From Arcuatula senhousia (taxonomy: Eukaryota; Mollusca; Bivalvia; Mytilida; Mytilidae), in NCBI GenBank assembly GCA_963971305.1, contig OZ020308.1:17269092-17333091 (forward strand): DNA of 64,000 bases. The letters are read 5' to 3'. The notes below the pieces were generated by a model, which saw only the letters and a program-made list of their open reading frames with translations, was not told the origin of the DNA and did not search any database. Positions 21,896 through 32,681 of this stretch are shown here, piece after piece. The position numbers and the translations under genes are program-made. Each line of letters opens with the position of its first letter. Position 1 is the stretch's first letter.

Positions 21896-22320
21896 GTTAA
21901 CTCCAGAAACTAAGGGGAAAAATGCAATGTAGTACATGATTGTACACGCGTTTTAACTGCAAGAGACATAAGGTGACATGTTTCGCCAATAGGTTTGACC
22001 TTTAATCCAGGCGTCGCCAATAGGTTTTAACTTAGTCCACCGAACATTTAAAGTACAAAGGGATCTACAGACACGTTCATTACTACTTATTTGGTTCTTG
22101 ATAATTAGTCTTTCTTTTTTACCTTCGTCTGTTGATCTCGATCTTTTGTGTAGTTGTAACCTTGCTAATTTGACTTCCTGTCTTGCTCTTTTGTCTGCAT
22201 AAATCTTGATCTTTAAACTTTTTTATCTAGCTCTTTTGTCATATTATCTTGCTCTTTTGTTCATATATAGTCTTGATATTTTGTCTGTTTATAATCTAGC
22301 TTTTACCTGCGTCGCTGAAG
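21896..22320. other. Non-genic DNA with pyrimidine-rich repeat
   Basis: From about 22100 it is related to the TTGCTCTTTTGTCTG repeat of 14.4-15.1 kb. No gene. Confidence 0.5.
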
Positions 22321-23100
22321 ACGATAGCAGATCTAAGAGTCAGATCTCTCTATCCGTCCGTTCGTCGTGCTATAGGGATACCTGTCTTGTGTAACCTTAA
22401 TCTCAAAAACTAAACACTAGAACCTTCTGAAATTTTACACAGTGATTACAGATATATTGAAGATGAGCACCATTCCTTTTGAGATCATTTTATAATTCCG
22501 TTTAGAAATTAGGGGTCCAAAGGGGGCCAAAAAGGGAATTTCCTTCTGTCCACAATAACTTTTGTGGTTGACCAAATGCTTTATTTTAAAGTAAAGTTAC
22601 TTGTCATAAAAGAATAAATTGGATTGATTTTGGGTGTCCCTTCTTTTTGTTTAGAATAAAGGTAATTATAACATAATTACCGGACTTGGAGGATCAATCT
22701 CAATGTCCAAGAGAAAAGATAAAACATGGAAGTTATACCGAAAAAAATAGAGATTGCAATGGTCCTGACTTGTTACTGGCATTTCAAATGAAATAATGAA
22801 TTAAACCAGATTCTAAGGCGCGCCAAACTTCCCTCTTTCATTGCGATCTTATTCCGGTAGTAACACAAAACACAACATAGTTGTCAAGACATAATAGGGA
22901 TAATAAGGTGATCATCTCAGTACAACGATCAGCGAAACACTAATCAAAACAATCACTAACCATAAAAAAAAATTGGCGCAAATGCATCTACGCCCGATTG
23001 TGTCCCCCTTTCCTCCACTTTAATTGCATCACCCCTTCGTGTTCATGTCCCGGATATATTCGAATTCGCGCTGGTTGAGACATGTGGGAGGAAGATTAGG
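22300..23100. repeat. Mixed repeat fragments
   Basis: Contains CTATCCGTCCGTTCGTCGTG followed by unit-like DNA to about 22540, a truncated hairpin-type element. A piece near 22740-22810 resembles one at 33180-33260 (GGTCCTGACTTG, TTAAACCAG). A piece near 22990-23060 resembles the interior of the hAT-like element at 16290-16360. Confidence 0.45.
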
Positions 23101-23123
23101 GAAGCAATGTTCAAGCCGTTTTT

Positions 23124-24358
23124 ATACGATCGCAATTTTTTTTTTTGCGATCGTAATGTCGTCGTTGTCGTCTATAGACACTTTGGTTTCCGTGCGATAA
23201 CTTTAGTTGTAGTAATCCAATTATTATACAATTTTGATATGATGTTTATAACCACTAAAGGAAGGTTTGTATGGCATTTGAGGTTTCTGGTCCCTACCGT
23301 TTAAGAAAAAAGGCCAAAAGGGGAAAAATGGGTAAATTGACAAAACGTCTGTAGAATGTTCAATTTTCATTCCGATTTTGATCATTTTTTATTGCATTCC
23401 TCAATAAATTCTGTCAACAAAATGTAACAACAGTTTTTATGTATCTTGTACAGTTACATTGCTATAAGGGGTCAAAAAGGGGCCACACCCCAAAAATCAA
23501 CTTTTTTATTTGTGGTCCGATTTTCAAAATCTTTTTCTCATTAGACTCCTTGTAAAAATCCCTGCCTGTGTTTTGATTGGATTTGCAATATCTCATACCG
23601 TTTTCGAGAATTTAGGGGTCAAAGGGGCCAAAAACGACAATTATAAGAGTTTGTCTTGGCAAATGGTTTTATCAAAATAAAACATTTAATTGTAGTGGGC
23701 TGACCAATTGTTACATTGTTTTCAGATGATGTTTCTAACCACTAGAGAAAGTTTCCTCATGTATTAAGTGATTTTGGCCCCTACCATTTCAAAGAAAAAG
23801 GGACCAAAAGGGGGAAACTGGATGTTAAGACAAAACTCCGTGGGACATTATCTTTCATACAATTTGTCATTTTTTTCATTGTACACAAATACTCCATAAA
23901 CTCTGTCAGGAAAATGTAACTACAGTTTTGAAGTATCTTATTCCGTTATCAATTACATTGCTATCAGGGGTCAAAAAGGGGCCACATACAAAAAATCAAC
24001 TAACTTATTTATTTGTGGTCCAATTTTGAAAATCTTTTTTTTCATTGGAATCCTTGTATAATCCATGCCATCATTTTCCATTCAGGCTTGCAATATATCT
24101 TACCAATTTGGGGAAATTAGGGATCAAAGGGTCCAAGAGCGCATTATGAGTTTTCCTTGAAGGTTGGTATAGACTACATAAATGTGTAAACTAAATTCAA
24201 ATTCAAAGTCCCCCAAAGAATGCATGTGTCAAAAAGCATTGTGAGTCCACTATGGGCTGCATGTGTCCAAAGTATTTGACAATCCATATTGGGACGCAAA
24301 TGTACAGGGTTCAACATGTTGCGGTCGTATCATGCTGCGCTCGGTGTAGCTTTTTATT
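23124..24358 (+). mobile_element. Hairpin-ended element, ATACGATCGC family, copy 1
   Basis: The left end is ATACGATCGC, T-run, GCGATCGTA, then GTCGTCGTTGTCGTC. The body is two diverged units of about 490 bp (GATGTTT.TAACCACTA.AG near 23240 and 23728). The right end is GCGGTCGTAT (the inverted core) followed by the hairpin GCTGCGC/GTGTAGC and TTTTTATT. An inverted copy lies at 62733-63988. Non-coding. Confidence 0.8.
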
Positions 24359-24364
24359 ATATTT

Positions 24365-25012
24365 ATTCCAATTTCAAGATATCCAATCTTGTTAAGTTAA
24401 GTAAGATATCTCATAAACTAAATGAGATATCTTATAAACTAATCGAGATATCTTGATTATTTAATAAGATATCTGACATATTAAATAAGATATCTTATTA
24501 AACCGTTATTAAAGATATCTTATTTAAAATAATAAGATAATTATTGCGTTTAATAGATATCTGATTAACTAAATAAGATATCTTATTTACTAATTTAGAT
24601 ATCTTTTCTACAATTTCTTATCAAGATATCTTATAAACAAATAGAGATATCTTTTAAATTAAAAAAGATATCTAATAAACGAAACGAGATATCTTATCAA
24701 ATAAATCAGATATCTGATTATACTGGTTATAAAGATATCTTATAAAATATGTAAAATATCTCATTTTATATTTAAGATATCTTATTAATTTAAAAAGATA
24801 TCTTGTAAACTAAATACGATATCTAATTAGATAGTAAGGATATCTTTTAAATAATTTCATTTAAGATATCTTAAAAACTGTTAGAGAGATCTCGACTTAT
24901 AAACTAAATAAGATATCTTATATATCAAATAAGATATCTTATATACTAAATACGATATCTCATAAATTAAATAAGATATCTTAACCTTAATTTGAATAAG
25001 ATATACCCTCAC
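24365..25012. repeat. 21-bp-phased GATATC palindrome array, left block
   Basis: AAGATATCTT or close variants recur mostly every 21 bp, with occasional 25-bp steps, separated by AT-rich linkers. It begins TTGTTAAGTTAAGTAAG near 24393 and ends TTAACCTTAATTTGAATAAG near 24980-25005. The same order of variants recurs in the right block. Confidence 0.85.
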
Positions 25013-25026
25013 CAGCAAATCTTTTT

Positions 25027-25723
25027 CAGTTGGGACTCGCACAGGATCCAGCATGTAAGTTATGTGGGAAGAGAGGAACCATGGCTCACATATTATCGGG
25101 ATGTACAGTGGCCTTGAAGCAAGGATGGTATAGATGGAGACATGGCAGGGTATTAGAGAAGCTAGCAGACATAGTAGAGAAGGAAAGAACCAGGAAACGA
25201 ACAACAAAGAAGAAGCAGGAAACAATACAGTTTGTCAAAGAAGGAGCTAAAACTCCAGCAAGGACCAACGCTGGACAGAAGCTATCGGTGTTCGACGCTG
25301 GTAGCTAGGGACTGGGAACTTAGAGTGGACTTAAGGAGGAAGCTTGTTTTCCCAGACATTGTTACAACAACTCTGAGACCAGACATGGTTTTGTGGTAAA
25401 CTCAGGTGAAGACTCTTATGGCAATAGAACTGACTGTACCATGGGAGGAGAACTGTGACGAAGCTAAAAAGAGGAAATCACTGAAGTATGCAGATCTGAT
25501 AGAAGAATGCAGACAAAAGGGTTGGAAGGTGTCACTGTTTCCAGTTGAGATTGGGTGCAGAGGGTTCCCGGCACAATCAGTGTGGAAGTTGATGACAGCA
25601 CTAGGAATAACATCATCATTACGGAAATACGCAGTGAGGCAGTTAGCTGAGGCAGCAGAGAAGGCATCATGCTGGGTATGGCATCGACGAGATGAGCTGA
25701 ACTGGACGCCTGGAAGCGAGTAG
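25027..25723 (+). pseudogene. Retrotransposon polyprotein 3' fragment, frameshifted
   Basis: The first part (25030-25308) reads GLAQDPACKLCGKRGTMAHI, SGCTVALKQGWYRWRH and VLEKLADIV, a CX2C...H...C knuckle. After one frameshift near 25290 the reading continues RDWELRVDLRRKLVFPDI, then RPDMVLW and a stop. The same frame then runs ELTVPWEENCDEA, KYADLIEECR, FPVEIGCRGFPAQSVW and WHRRDELNW to a stop at 25721-25723. I recognise this as the C-terminal region of a type of non-LTR retroelement-like ORF common in aquatic animal genomes; the exact clade is uncertain. One frameshift and one stop show it is dead. It lies between two direct copies of a palindrome array. Confidence 0.75.
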
Positions 25724-25895
25724 TGGTTTGGCTACCATTACTGACCCGCCAACTGGAGGATGTCATGGTTAAGGGTCGAAACATCCAAGGAAAGTTGGAG
25801 ACCATCTGATGATAATTCCAGGCAGAGAGTGTGGCGAATCAAGTCGGGCATTGACAGTATGTCTTGACTTTCAAGCAGAATACCATTATCTGTAA
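25724..25895. other. Spacer between retroelement fragment and right array
   Basis: Higher GC than the arrays and continuous with the retroelement-derived block. No further recognisable coding. Confidence 0.4.
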
Positions 25896-26590
25896 GTTAA
25901 TTTAAGATATCTTATATATTAAATAAGATATCTTGTTAAGTTAAGTAAGATATCTCATAAACTAAATGACTAATCGAGATATCTTACTTATCAAATAAGA
26001 TATCCGACATATTCAATAAGATATCTTATTAAACCGTCATTAAAGATATCTTATTAAAAATATAAGTAATCTCACTTAATAATCAAGATTTCTTATTTAG
26101 TTAAAAAGATATATAATTAACTAAATAAGATATCTTATTAACTAATTCAGATATCTTTTATACAATTTCTTTCAAAGATATCTTATAAACAAATAGAGCT
26201 GTTTTATAAATAAGATATCTAATAAACGAAGCGAGATATCTTATTTAATGAATCAGATATATGATTAAACTGGTTGTAAAGATATCTTATTAACTATGTA
26301 AGATATCTTATTTTATAATTAAGATAATTTATTTATTTCAAAAGATATCTAATTAAATAATTAAGATATCTTTTAAATAATTTCTTTTAAGGATATCCAA
26401 TTAAGAACTGACTATTAGAGATATCTTATATGTTAAATAAGATATCTTGTATTAAAAATAAGATATCTTATAAATTAAATAAGATATCTCGTTAACCTCA
26501 ATTTAGATAAGATATCTGTTATAATAAATAAGACATTTTATAAACGAATAAAGATATCTTATATATTAAATCAGATATCTTGAAATTGAA
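25896..26590. repeat. 21-bp-phased GATATC palindrome array, right block
   Basis: Direct-orientation copy of the left block: TTGTTAAGTTAAGTAAG near 25927, the ATTAAACCGTCATTAAAG region near 26031, and GTTAACCTCAATTTAGATAAG near 26492. Differences are point changes and small indels. Confidence 0.85.
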
Positions 26591-27419
26591 TAAATATAAA
26601 AACGGATTGCCATATCAAGTACACTTTACTTTGATATAAAAACCTTTTCTCTCTCTCATTAAGAAATTCTTGTAAAATTTGCATAAGTTAATCATAATAT
26701 TATATTCCTCACTAACAATTTCATTATTTTGGCAGGAACCAGGTGAATAATTCTTGTCACTAGAGTTTTTTAGGACTATATTTTCCATCTTAGCCTTTAA
26801 TGAACGTTTTGGTTTGTTGGAGTTTTCTGGTTTACAGATATTCCGAACGATTAGTGGTGACACCTAGCGTTGCAGTCTCAATGAAAAGGGGGAGTAAGTA
26901 ATTATCAAATTGTAACAAAAATATGTAATAATTCCAAATTAAACAAATATTTAATTACGCAAACAATGTCATGCAAAACCATTTATTCTAATTGACACTT
27001 ATAAACCCCCCTACAATCAGAAAATGTGTTTTGGGTTTGTTGGTTTGATCATTGACATTGTTTACTGTTCTAATCTACTTCCCTGTTAGTGTTATTATTT
27101 GGCATGAGGTGAACTAAGCGTGTTGACATGCAAGCTTATCGACTTTAAAAAATGTAAATAAATGGGAGTTACAAGCAGCCAAGAAATTGGTAAGCCCAAT
27201 TATAGTCTTAATGAAAACGAATAAATTTGTGTATATAAAACACAGGGGCTTGTGTACAGTAAAAAAATAAAGATCCCCCTATATACCCTTTCACAAGGGA
27301 GGACATACTTCGGATAGGCCCTCGCTTCAAAGACAATTTTTACCGGTTCAAATGTTGAATGACGATCAACAAGCGTCAAAATATTGTAAAATAATCAGAT
27401 TTCTTTCAGTAAACACAGC
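26591..27419. other. AT-rich intergenic DNA, no gene seen
   Basis: The - strand frame at 26615-26863 (82 codons) has no family resemblance. No repeat structure stands out. Confidence 0.4.
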
Positions 27420-27424
27420 TTCTG

Positions 27425-28866
27425 CAGTAGCGTAGCTTGGGTTTAATATCTACCGAGGCAGGGGTCCAGGGGGCTGCCGTTGAAGCCCCCTGGTGGGGGG
27501 GCAGGGGGGCAGCCCCCCTGCCGGAAAAAAATATGTGATTTTATGTATGAACTAACAGATTTTATGATGTCAATAAGTCGATCATTTTCATAAGAGACTG
27601 ACAAAAAGCGTATGTTTGAATCAGAATATGTCCCTCTTTATCTATTAATTTAACTGATTTTTGTTGAAGTGTAAAATTTAGGTATGAATGTGGCATACCT
27701 TGACTTAAAATCATATATAACTTTCGTTAATCGATGAAAAGTATTTTTATAACCATGAAAGATATCCGACACAGGGCCAAAACAAACTAGTTTAAATTTC
27801 ATTCGTATGTGTCTGTCGTAAGCAAGTAATCTTTGTCACAAAAGGTTATGTCTTTAGTGTAATAGTTTTGCTCTTTCCAGAAAGGAGGTATTTCGTATTT
27901 TGGATCTGGGACCACTGATTGTAAAAGGCCAAACAGGGTTCACTAATCACATTAAAGGCGGCTGGCGGTTTTTATTGTTACCACTGATTTTATTAGTGTA
28001 CATCTATTCTCCTATATCTATGTATTAACTGTTGAATATGAATATATTACATCATCATATCATATCATATCTTTTTTTGCAAAATTACACCCATGAGGGG
28101 CAATATATGATTGATTCTGGAGTTTTCTTTAAAAAGTATTACTATTGTACGAACAGCTATTCATGGACCACTACCTACAAAAATTACTTCGGGGAAGTCG
28201 GACGGACGGAAAATTTATAACTTTATGCACATTATCTAGAACAAGTGCTAAAGATAGCTCGGCTTCAGGTTCTGACATGAAGTATTTCTTTCCCGGATTT
28301 CTTTCATCGCTGGACTTTAAGATGTAATGTGTAGATATTAGAATTGATATTAGTACTAACAACAGGAATTAGTCGTTATGTTAAAAGCAATACAACTGTC
28401 AAAAAAAATACTTTATCGAGAGACTGTACCTGCACAAGCTCTGTGTGGACTCTTCAACTTGCGTTGTTCTTATGGCTACCCTGCCTCCAAAAACGCTAAA
28501 GGCTTTCCAGGTTCTTTGATCCTTTATTTTAATATATACAAAGCTGTGCTGGATGCGGGCTTTCACTATATACATGCATCCGAGTTCTCTACCTGCCGGT
28601 TTTCTAAAGAGATTGCGAAAGCTACGGAACGCAATTCATACATTTGTACCTAAGAATATGTTGAGCAAAGACTAGTGGAATTAATAACAAACTTGACTCC
28701 AACTGTCACTGTTTTAATTTTACACCAACAACCAAGGAACATTCTGAGTAACGTTCTTTTGTTTAATTTTAAGAGAGAATCTTTTCCCCATGTTTTTATT
28801 TTTTCACTTGTCAATTTTTCTACCGAGGCAAGTGCCTCGGTTGCCTCAGTGCAAGCTACGCTACTG
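27425..28866. mobile_element. CAGTAGCGTAGCTTG inverted-repeat element, 1442 bp
   Basis: The ends CAGTAGCGTAGCTTG (27425) and CAAGCTACGCTACTG (ending 28866) are flanked by the direct repeat TTCTG (27420-27424 and 28867-28871). Internally, near 27445-27530, are C/G-rich palindromic stretches, and near 27780-28000 a copy of the mussel repeat of 0.7-1.7 kb. No transposase was found; the frame at 28378-28653 is unrecognised. Its design resembles the hAT-like element at 15349-16769. Confidence 0.75.
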
Positions 28867-29585
28867 TTCTGTCCCCTCCAACTTAGGCCAATTTTAAAAT
28901 ATGTGAACATGACTATGAAAATTTCCGTCAAGCTTTTCTCAGGAACTGTACATGAGAATGATTTGAAACTTGGTAGGATTGTTGAGTATGACAAACTATA
29001 CGTCCTAAGCGATTCTGAGACCTGTTGGACATCTACTTCCTGTTTTGGACTTAGGCCAATTTTAAAGTATTTGAACATAATATGAAACTTCCGTCAAGCT
29101 TTTCTCAGGAACCATACATGAGAATGATTTGAAACTTGGTAGGATGGTTGAGTATGACAAACTATACGTCCTCAGCAATTTTTAGACCTGTCGGACGTCT
29201 ACTTCCTGTTTGGGACTTAGGCCAATTTTAAAGTATGTGAACATTATATGAAAATTTCTGTCAAGCTTTTCTAAGTAAATGTATACCAGAATGTTTTGAA
29301 ACTTGGTAGGATGGTTGAGTATGACAAACTATATGTCCTAAGTGATCTTGAGACCTGTCGGACATCTACTTCCTGTTTGGGACTTAGGCCAATTTTAAAA
29401 TATGTGAAAATGACTATGAAAATTTCCGTCAAGCTTTTCGCAGGAACTGTATGCCAGAATGTTTTGAAACTTCGTAGGATGGATAAGTATGACAAACTGT
29501 ATGTCCTAAGTGATTTTCAGACCTGTCAGATATCTACTTTCTGTTTGGGGCCAGCGGGGGCATCCGTGTCCCATGGACACATTCA
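28867..29585 (+). mobile_element. Hairpin-ended element, GGGGGCAT family, 5'-truncated
   Basis: Units of about 170 bp are marked by CTACTTCCTGTTTGGGAC and ACTTAGGCCAATTTTAAA (near 28880, 29035, 29210, 29370). The right end is GCGGGGGCAT and the hairpin GTGTCC/CAT/GGACAC near 29558-29580. The left end is missing, replaced by the element ending at 28866. Confidence 0.75.
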
Positions 29586-29589
29586 TTCT

Positions 29590-30000
29590 TTTTATGCCCC
29601 CACGACGACATGTCAGGGGGCATTAAGTTTTACTCATGTCTGTCCGTACGTACATGTACGTACGTCCGTACGTACCAATTTCCGTCAAGCTTTTCTCAGA
29701 AACCATAAATGGGAATAACTTGAAACTTAGTAGGATGGTGCAGTATGACAAACTATATGTCCTAAGCAAATTTTAGACCTGTCGGACATCTACTTCCTGT
29801 TTGGGGCTGGATTGATACCAAAATCAACATGAAAATTTCCGTCAAGCTTTTCTCAGAAACCGTACATGGGAATGATTTGAAACTTAGTAGGATGGTTTAG
29901 TATGATAAACTATGCGTCCTAAGCGACTTTCAGACCTGTCAGACTTCAACTTTTTATTTGAAGCCAGCGGGGGCATCTGTGTCCCATGGACACATTCTTT
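29590..30000 (+). mobile_element. Hairpin-ended element, GGGGGCAT family, complete short copy
   Basis: The left end ATGCCCCCACGACGACAT, with TCAGGGGGCAT, is followed by GTCCGTACGTACATGTACGT. About two units follow, then the right end GCGGGGGCAT and GTGTCCCATGGACAC near 29966-29992. It abuts the previous copy head-to-tail. Confidence 0.8.
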
Positions 30001-30213
30001 CTTTATTTTTTTCTAATAACTCAAAAAGGGTGACAGGTTTTTGAATTTTGATTGAGAACAAAAGTGATCAGCACCTTAAGATCCACCATATTGTCAGATG
30101 ACCCCCTTCTTAAACTTATGACCCTTTCAATGTCAAATAGATTTTGCCTAATAACCTTTACTTCAGGCACATATGTCAGGTGAGCGATTCAGGCACCTGG
30201 GAGCCTCTTGTTT
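30001..30213 (+). mobile_element. 3' end fragment of the AGGTGAGC family
   Basis: Ends in AGGTGAGCGATTCAGG, CACCTGGGAGCCT and CTTGTT, the right terminus of the family complete at 38163-39806. A GTCAGATGACCCC unit remnant precedes it. It sits about 180 bp before the first coding exon of BTB gene 2. Confidence 0.7.
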
Positions 30214-30391
30214 TAAAATATGCATTATAATCAATTGAAAAGCAAAAATGAAAAATTGCCATCAGTATGCAATAAAGACAAGTGGTCAATATTTCTTAAT
30301 ATTCATTTGTTGCATGGTGTTAGTACATGTTTAACCATTTCTTCTTTCAGCAGACGACACACTAGAAGAAACAGAGGTAAAACATCCAAGA

Positions 30392-32681
30392 ATGGCCAGT
30401 TCAGGGGAGGACTGGAGAAGACAGAAAACTCTAACTGAGTGCAACCTTTACATGCTAGACAACCAGCTGTTCACTGATGTCAAATTCCAGGTCAAGTCCA
30501 CTCTCATTCCTGCTCACAGAACTGTTTTGATCAGCAGGAGTCAGGTGTTTGAGAATGATCTGGCTCAGAGGACTGGGTCACAGACTATAGTGGTCAATGA
30601 TGTGGAACCAGAACTTTTCAAGAAGATGTTAAGGTAGAATTCTCAAAACAAAATATACCAGTACATGAAAGTTTTTGGGAGATAATTTAAAACTGTGTCT
30701 GACTGACGTGTTTTATACTCAAGACTAGTTACAAATGTCAAGCTGAAAAGAATAGTAAAAAAAAATTGAGCATGATGAAAGACAATAAATGTGTACATGC
30801 AGAAAAAAAAAGAAGTGTTGGCATTGATTAAGCACTGATGGAAAATATTATGAAGAAATAAAAAAAAATGCATACAAATGAAGAAGAAGAAAACCATGCA
30901 TGCATGGCCTTCTTACTCTAATTAAATGATGTACACCATACTGGTTCAGAATTGATACAATAACTGTGAGAATTATCCAGTGTTTGACAATTTTGTGCCA
31001 CCTACATTTTTTATGACGTGTAGGATAGAATTATCAGCTTATTTACCTTAATCCATGTTGTTCTTAATATTTAAAACATTGCATGATGTAGTATGAAAGA
31101 AGCACAAAGTACCAAGGAAGCTTCCAAATGTCAAAGTGGGAAAGGGCAAAGACTATACCATTCAACATACAAAAAACAGACATTATAAAAAACACAAATG
31201 AAGTCTAAAATAAATTTAATGTGAAGGAGGAATTGATCTTGATTTGTAAATTACCAATAAAAACAATACATGTATTGTACTATTTTGAAATCTTAATCAC
31301 CTGGATCTTTCACCTAAGTGTTTATAATTTTCATCGTTATTCCAGATATTGCTACTCGGATGCTGTTGACTTTGAGATGAGAGAAGCAGCAGACTTATTA
31401 AAAGTTGCACAGAAGTACAAGATATCAGGTTTAGAAGGCCTCTGTGTAGAGAAATTAGGTGGTACTATATCTTTAGAGACTGTATGTACAATCTACAACA
31501 CCACTGAGGACCCAAGTCTACGATTTCGATGTTTTCAATTTATCTTATGTAATGCTGAAAACATCATTAAAACCAACGGATGGTTTGACGTATCCAAGGT
31601 CTACTTAAAGGCAGTCATTACCAATGACCAATTTAATGTGAAGGAGGAGTTGATATTTGAATCTTTGATTAAATGGGTAGAGAAGGAATGCCTTAGGAGA
31701 AACAAACCAAATGATAAGGTAAACCAGAATGAAATCTTTAAAGAAATATTACCGTGGGTCCGATTTGGCCTGATGGAATCAAAGTTCTTAAAAGAAAGAG
31801 TGAAGGGATTTTTAACCAGTGAACTTTATATCAAAGTTATAGAAGATTTAGCAGAGATGGGAGACAACAGTCTAATAAAGAAGAAAAGAAGCACTGTCAT
31901 GACTATTGCCTTCCCTGAAGATTCCAATGCTGTTTCCAGTACCCAGCAAGCAAGCGGTAGCAGCCAACCATTCAACACTTCAAGGGTATTTGATACAGGA
32001 CAAAATTATTCTCAACCTGTCGTTCAATCAATTAGGCCTGCATCTAATCGTGTCCTTCACCCTCGACCTGAATTACCGATGAGTGTTACCCCAGCAGCTG
32101 CTGCAGCAATCCCCAGTTGCAATTACAATGCCCTTCCCACAGTACTAAGACATGATCAATATCATCCTGAGAGGTCCAGACTCGGTTATTTTATCGAGAG
32201 GGATCAGCGTATCATCATAGAGAGGTTCCAGTCCACCAAGAGTGGGAAAGCATACACTAGAGACAACAAAGATGGAATCTCCTTCATTGCATCCAAGAAT
32301 TTAAAGCTGCATGGCATTTTGGTGTATGGGAGTCATCAACGACCTGGGGAGTACCATATTGATATCAGAATCCTAAAAGATCCAGGAAGAGCTGGAGCAG
32401 AGGAACTGCAGGGTATATGGACCAGACGGATTAAGATGGATACAGATGGCGCCACTAAGGTGTATGAAATAGAAGTCAGTCCTCCCATACTTATAAACAA
32501 AGACAAGGTTTACACTCTCCGTTCTTTAATCAAGGGACAGGTCAGCTTTTTCGGTGATGGAGGACAGCACACTGTTCTTAAAAATGGGCTTTCTATCAAC
32601 TTTGTCACAGACATTGAATGTTTGAACGGAACTTCTAGGGACATTGGACAGTTTCCTGGATTTATCTTTGAAGAAGTTTGA
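30392..32681 (+). CDS. BTB-BACK-PHR domain protein (BTBD1/2/3/6-like), gene 2
   Basis: Exons 30392-30633 and 31346-32681 join in phase 2 (AG|A) to give 525 aa. BTB is at about residues 10-118 (WRRQKTLTECNLYMLDNQL, FTDVKFQV, AHRTVLISRSQVFE, then RYCYSDAVDFE and LLKVAQKYKISGLEGLC). BACK is at about 120-230 (FESLIKWVEKECLRR, WVRFGLMESKFL). A Ser/Gln/Ala/Pro-rich linker covers about 235-365. PHR is at about 370-522 (ILVYGS, YTLRSLIKG, IGQFPGFIFEEV). Family members recruit substrates to Cullin-3; the target here is unknown. A pyrimidine-rich acceptor (CTTCTTTCAG, ending 30350) lies 41 bases before the ATG, so a non-coding first exon upstream is likely. Possible poly(A) signals occur from about 33600, with one at 34112. 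It shares its intron position with gene 1. Confidence 0.95.
31209..31236 (+). repeat. Intronic copy of an exon 2 segment
   Basis: AATTTAATGTGAAGGAGG plus (A)TTGAT in the intron repeats exon 2 sequence at about 31630-31656 with one mismatch. It is short and lies about 110 bp before the acceptor. Confidence 0.6.

Noticed and set aside
24881..25225. - strand frame with repeated ISYL motifs running into the retroelement block
   Set aside because: It is produced by the 21-bp palindrome array and continues antisense to the retroelement ORF.
25464..25805. - strand 113-codon frame
   Set aside because: Antisense shadow of the retroelement fragment, which has the recognisable motifs on the + strand.
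28650..29718. Several frames of 74-142 codons on both strands
   Set aside because: All lie in the tandem units of the GGGGGCAT-family elements and repeat with them. No protein family.
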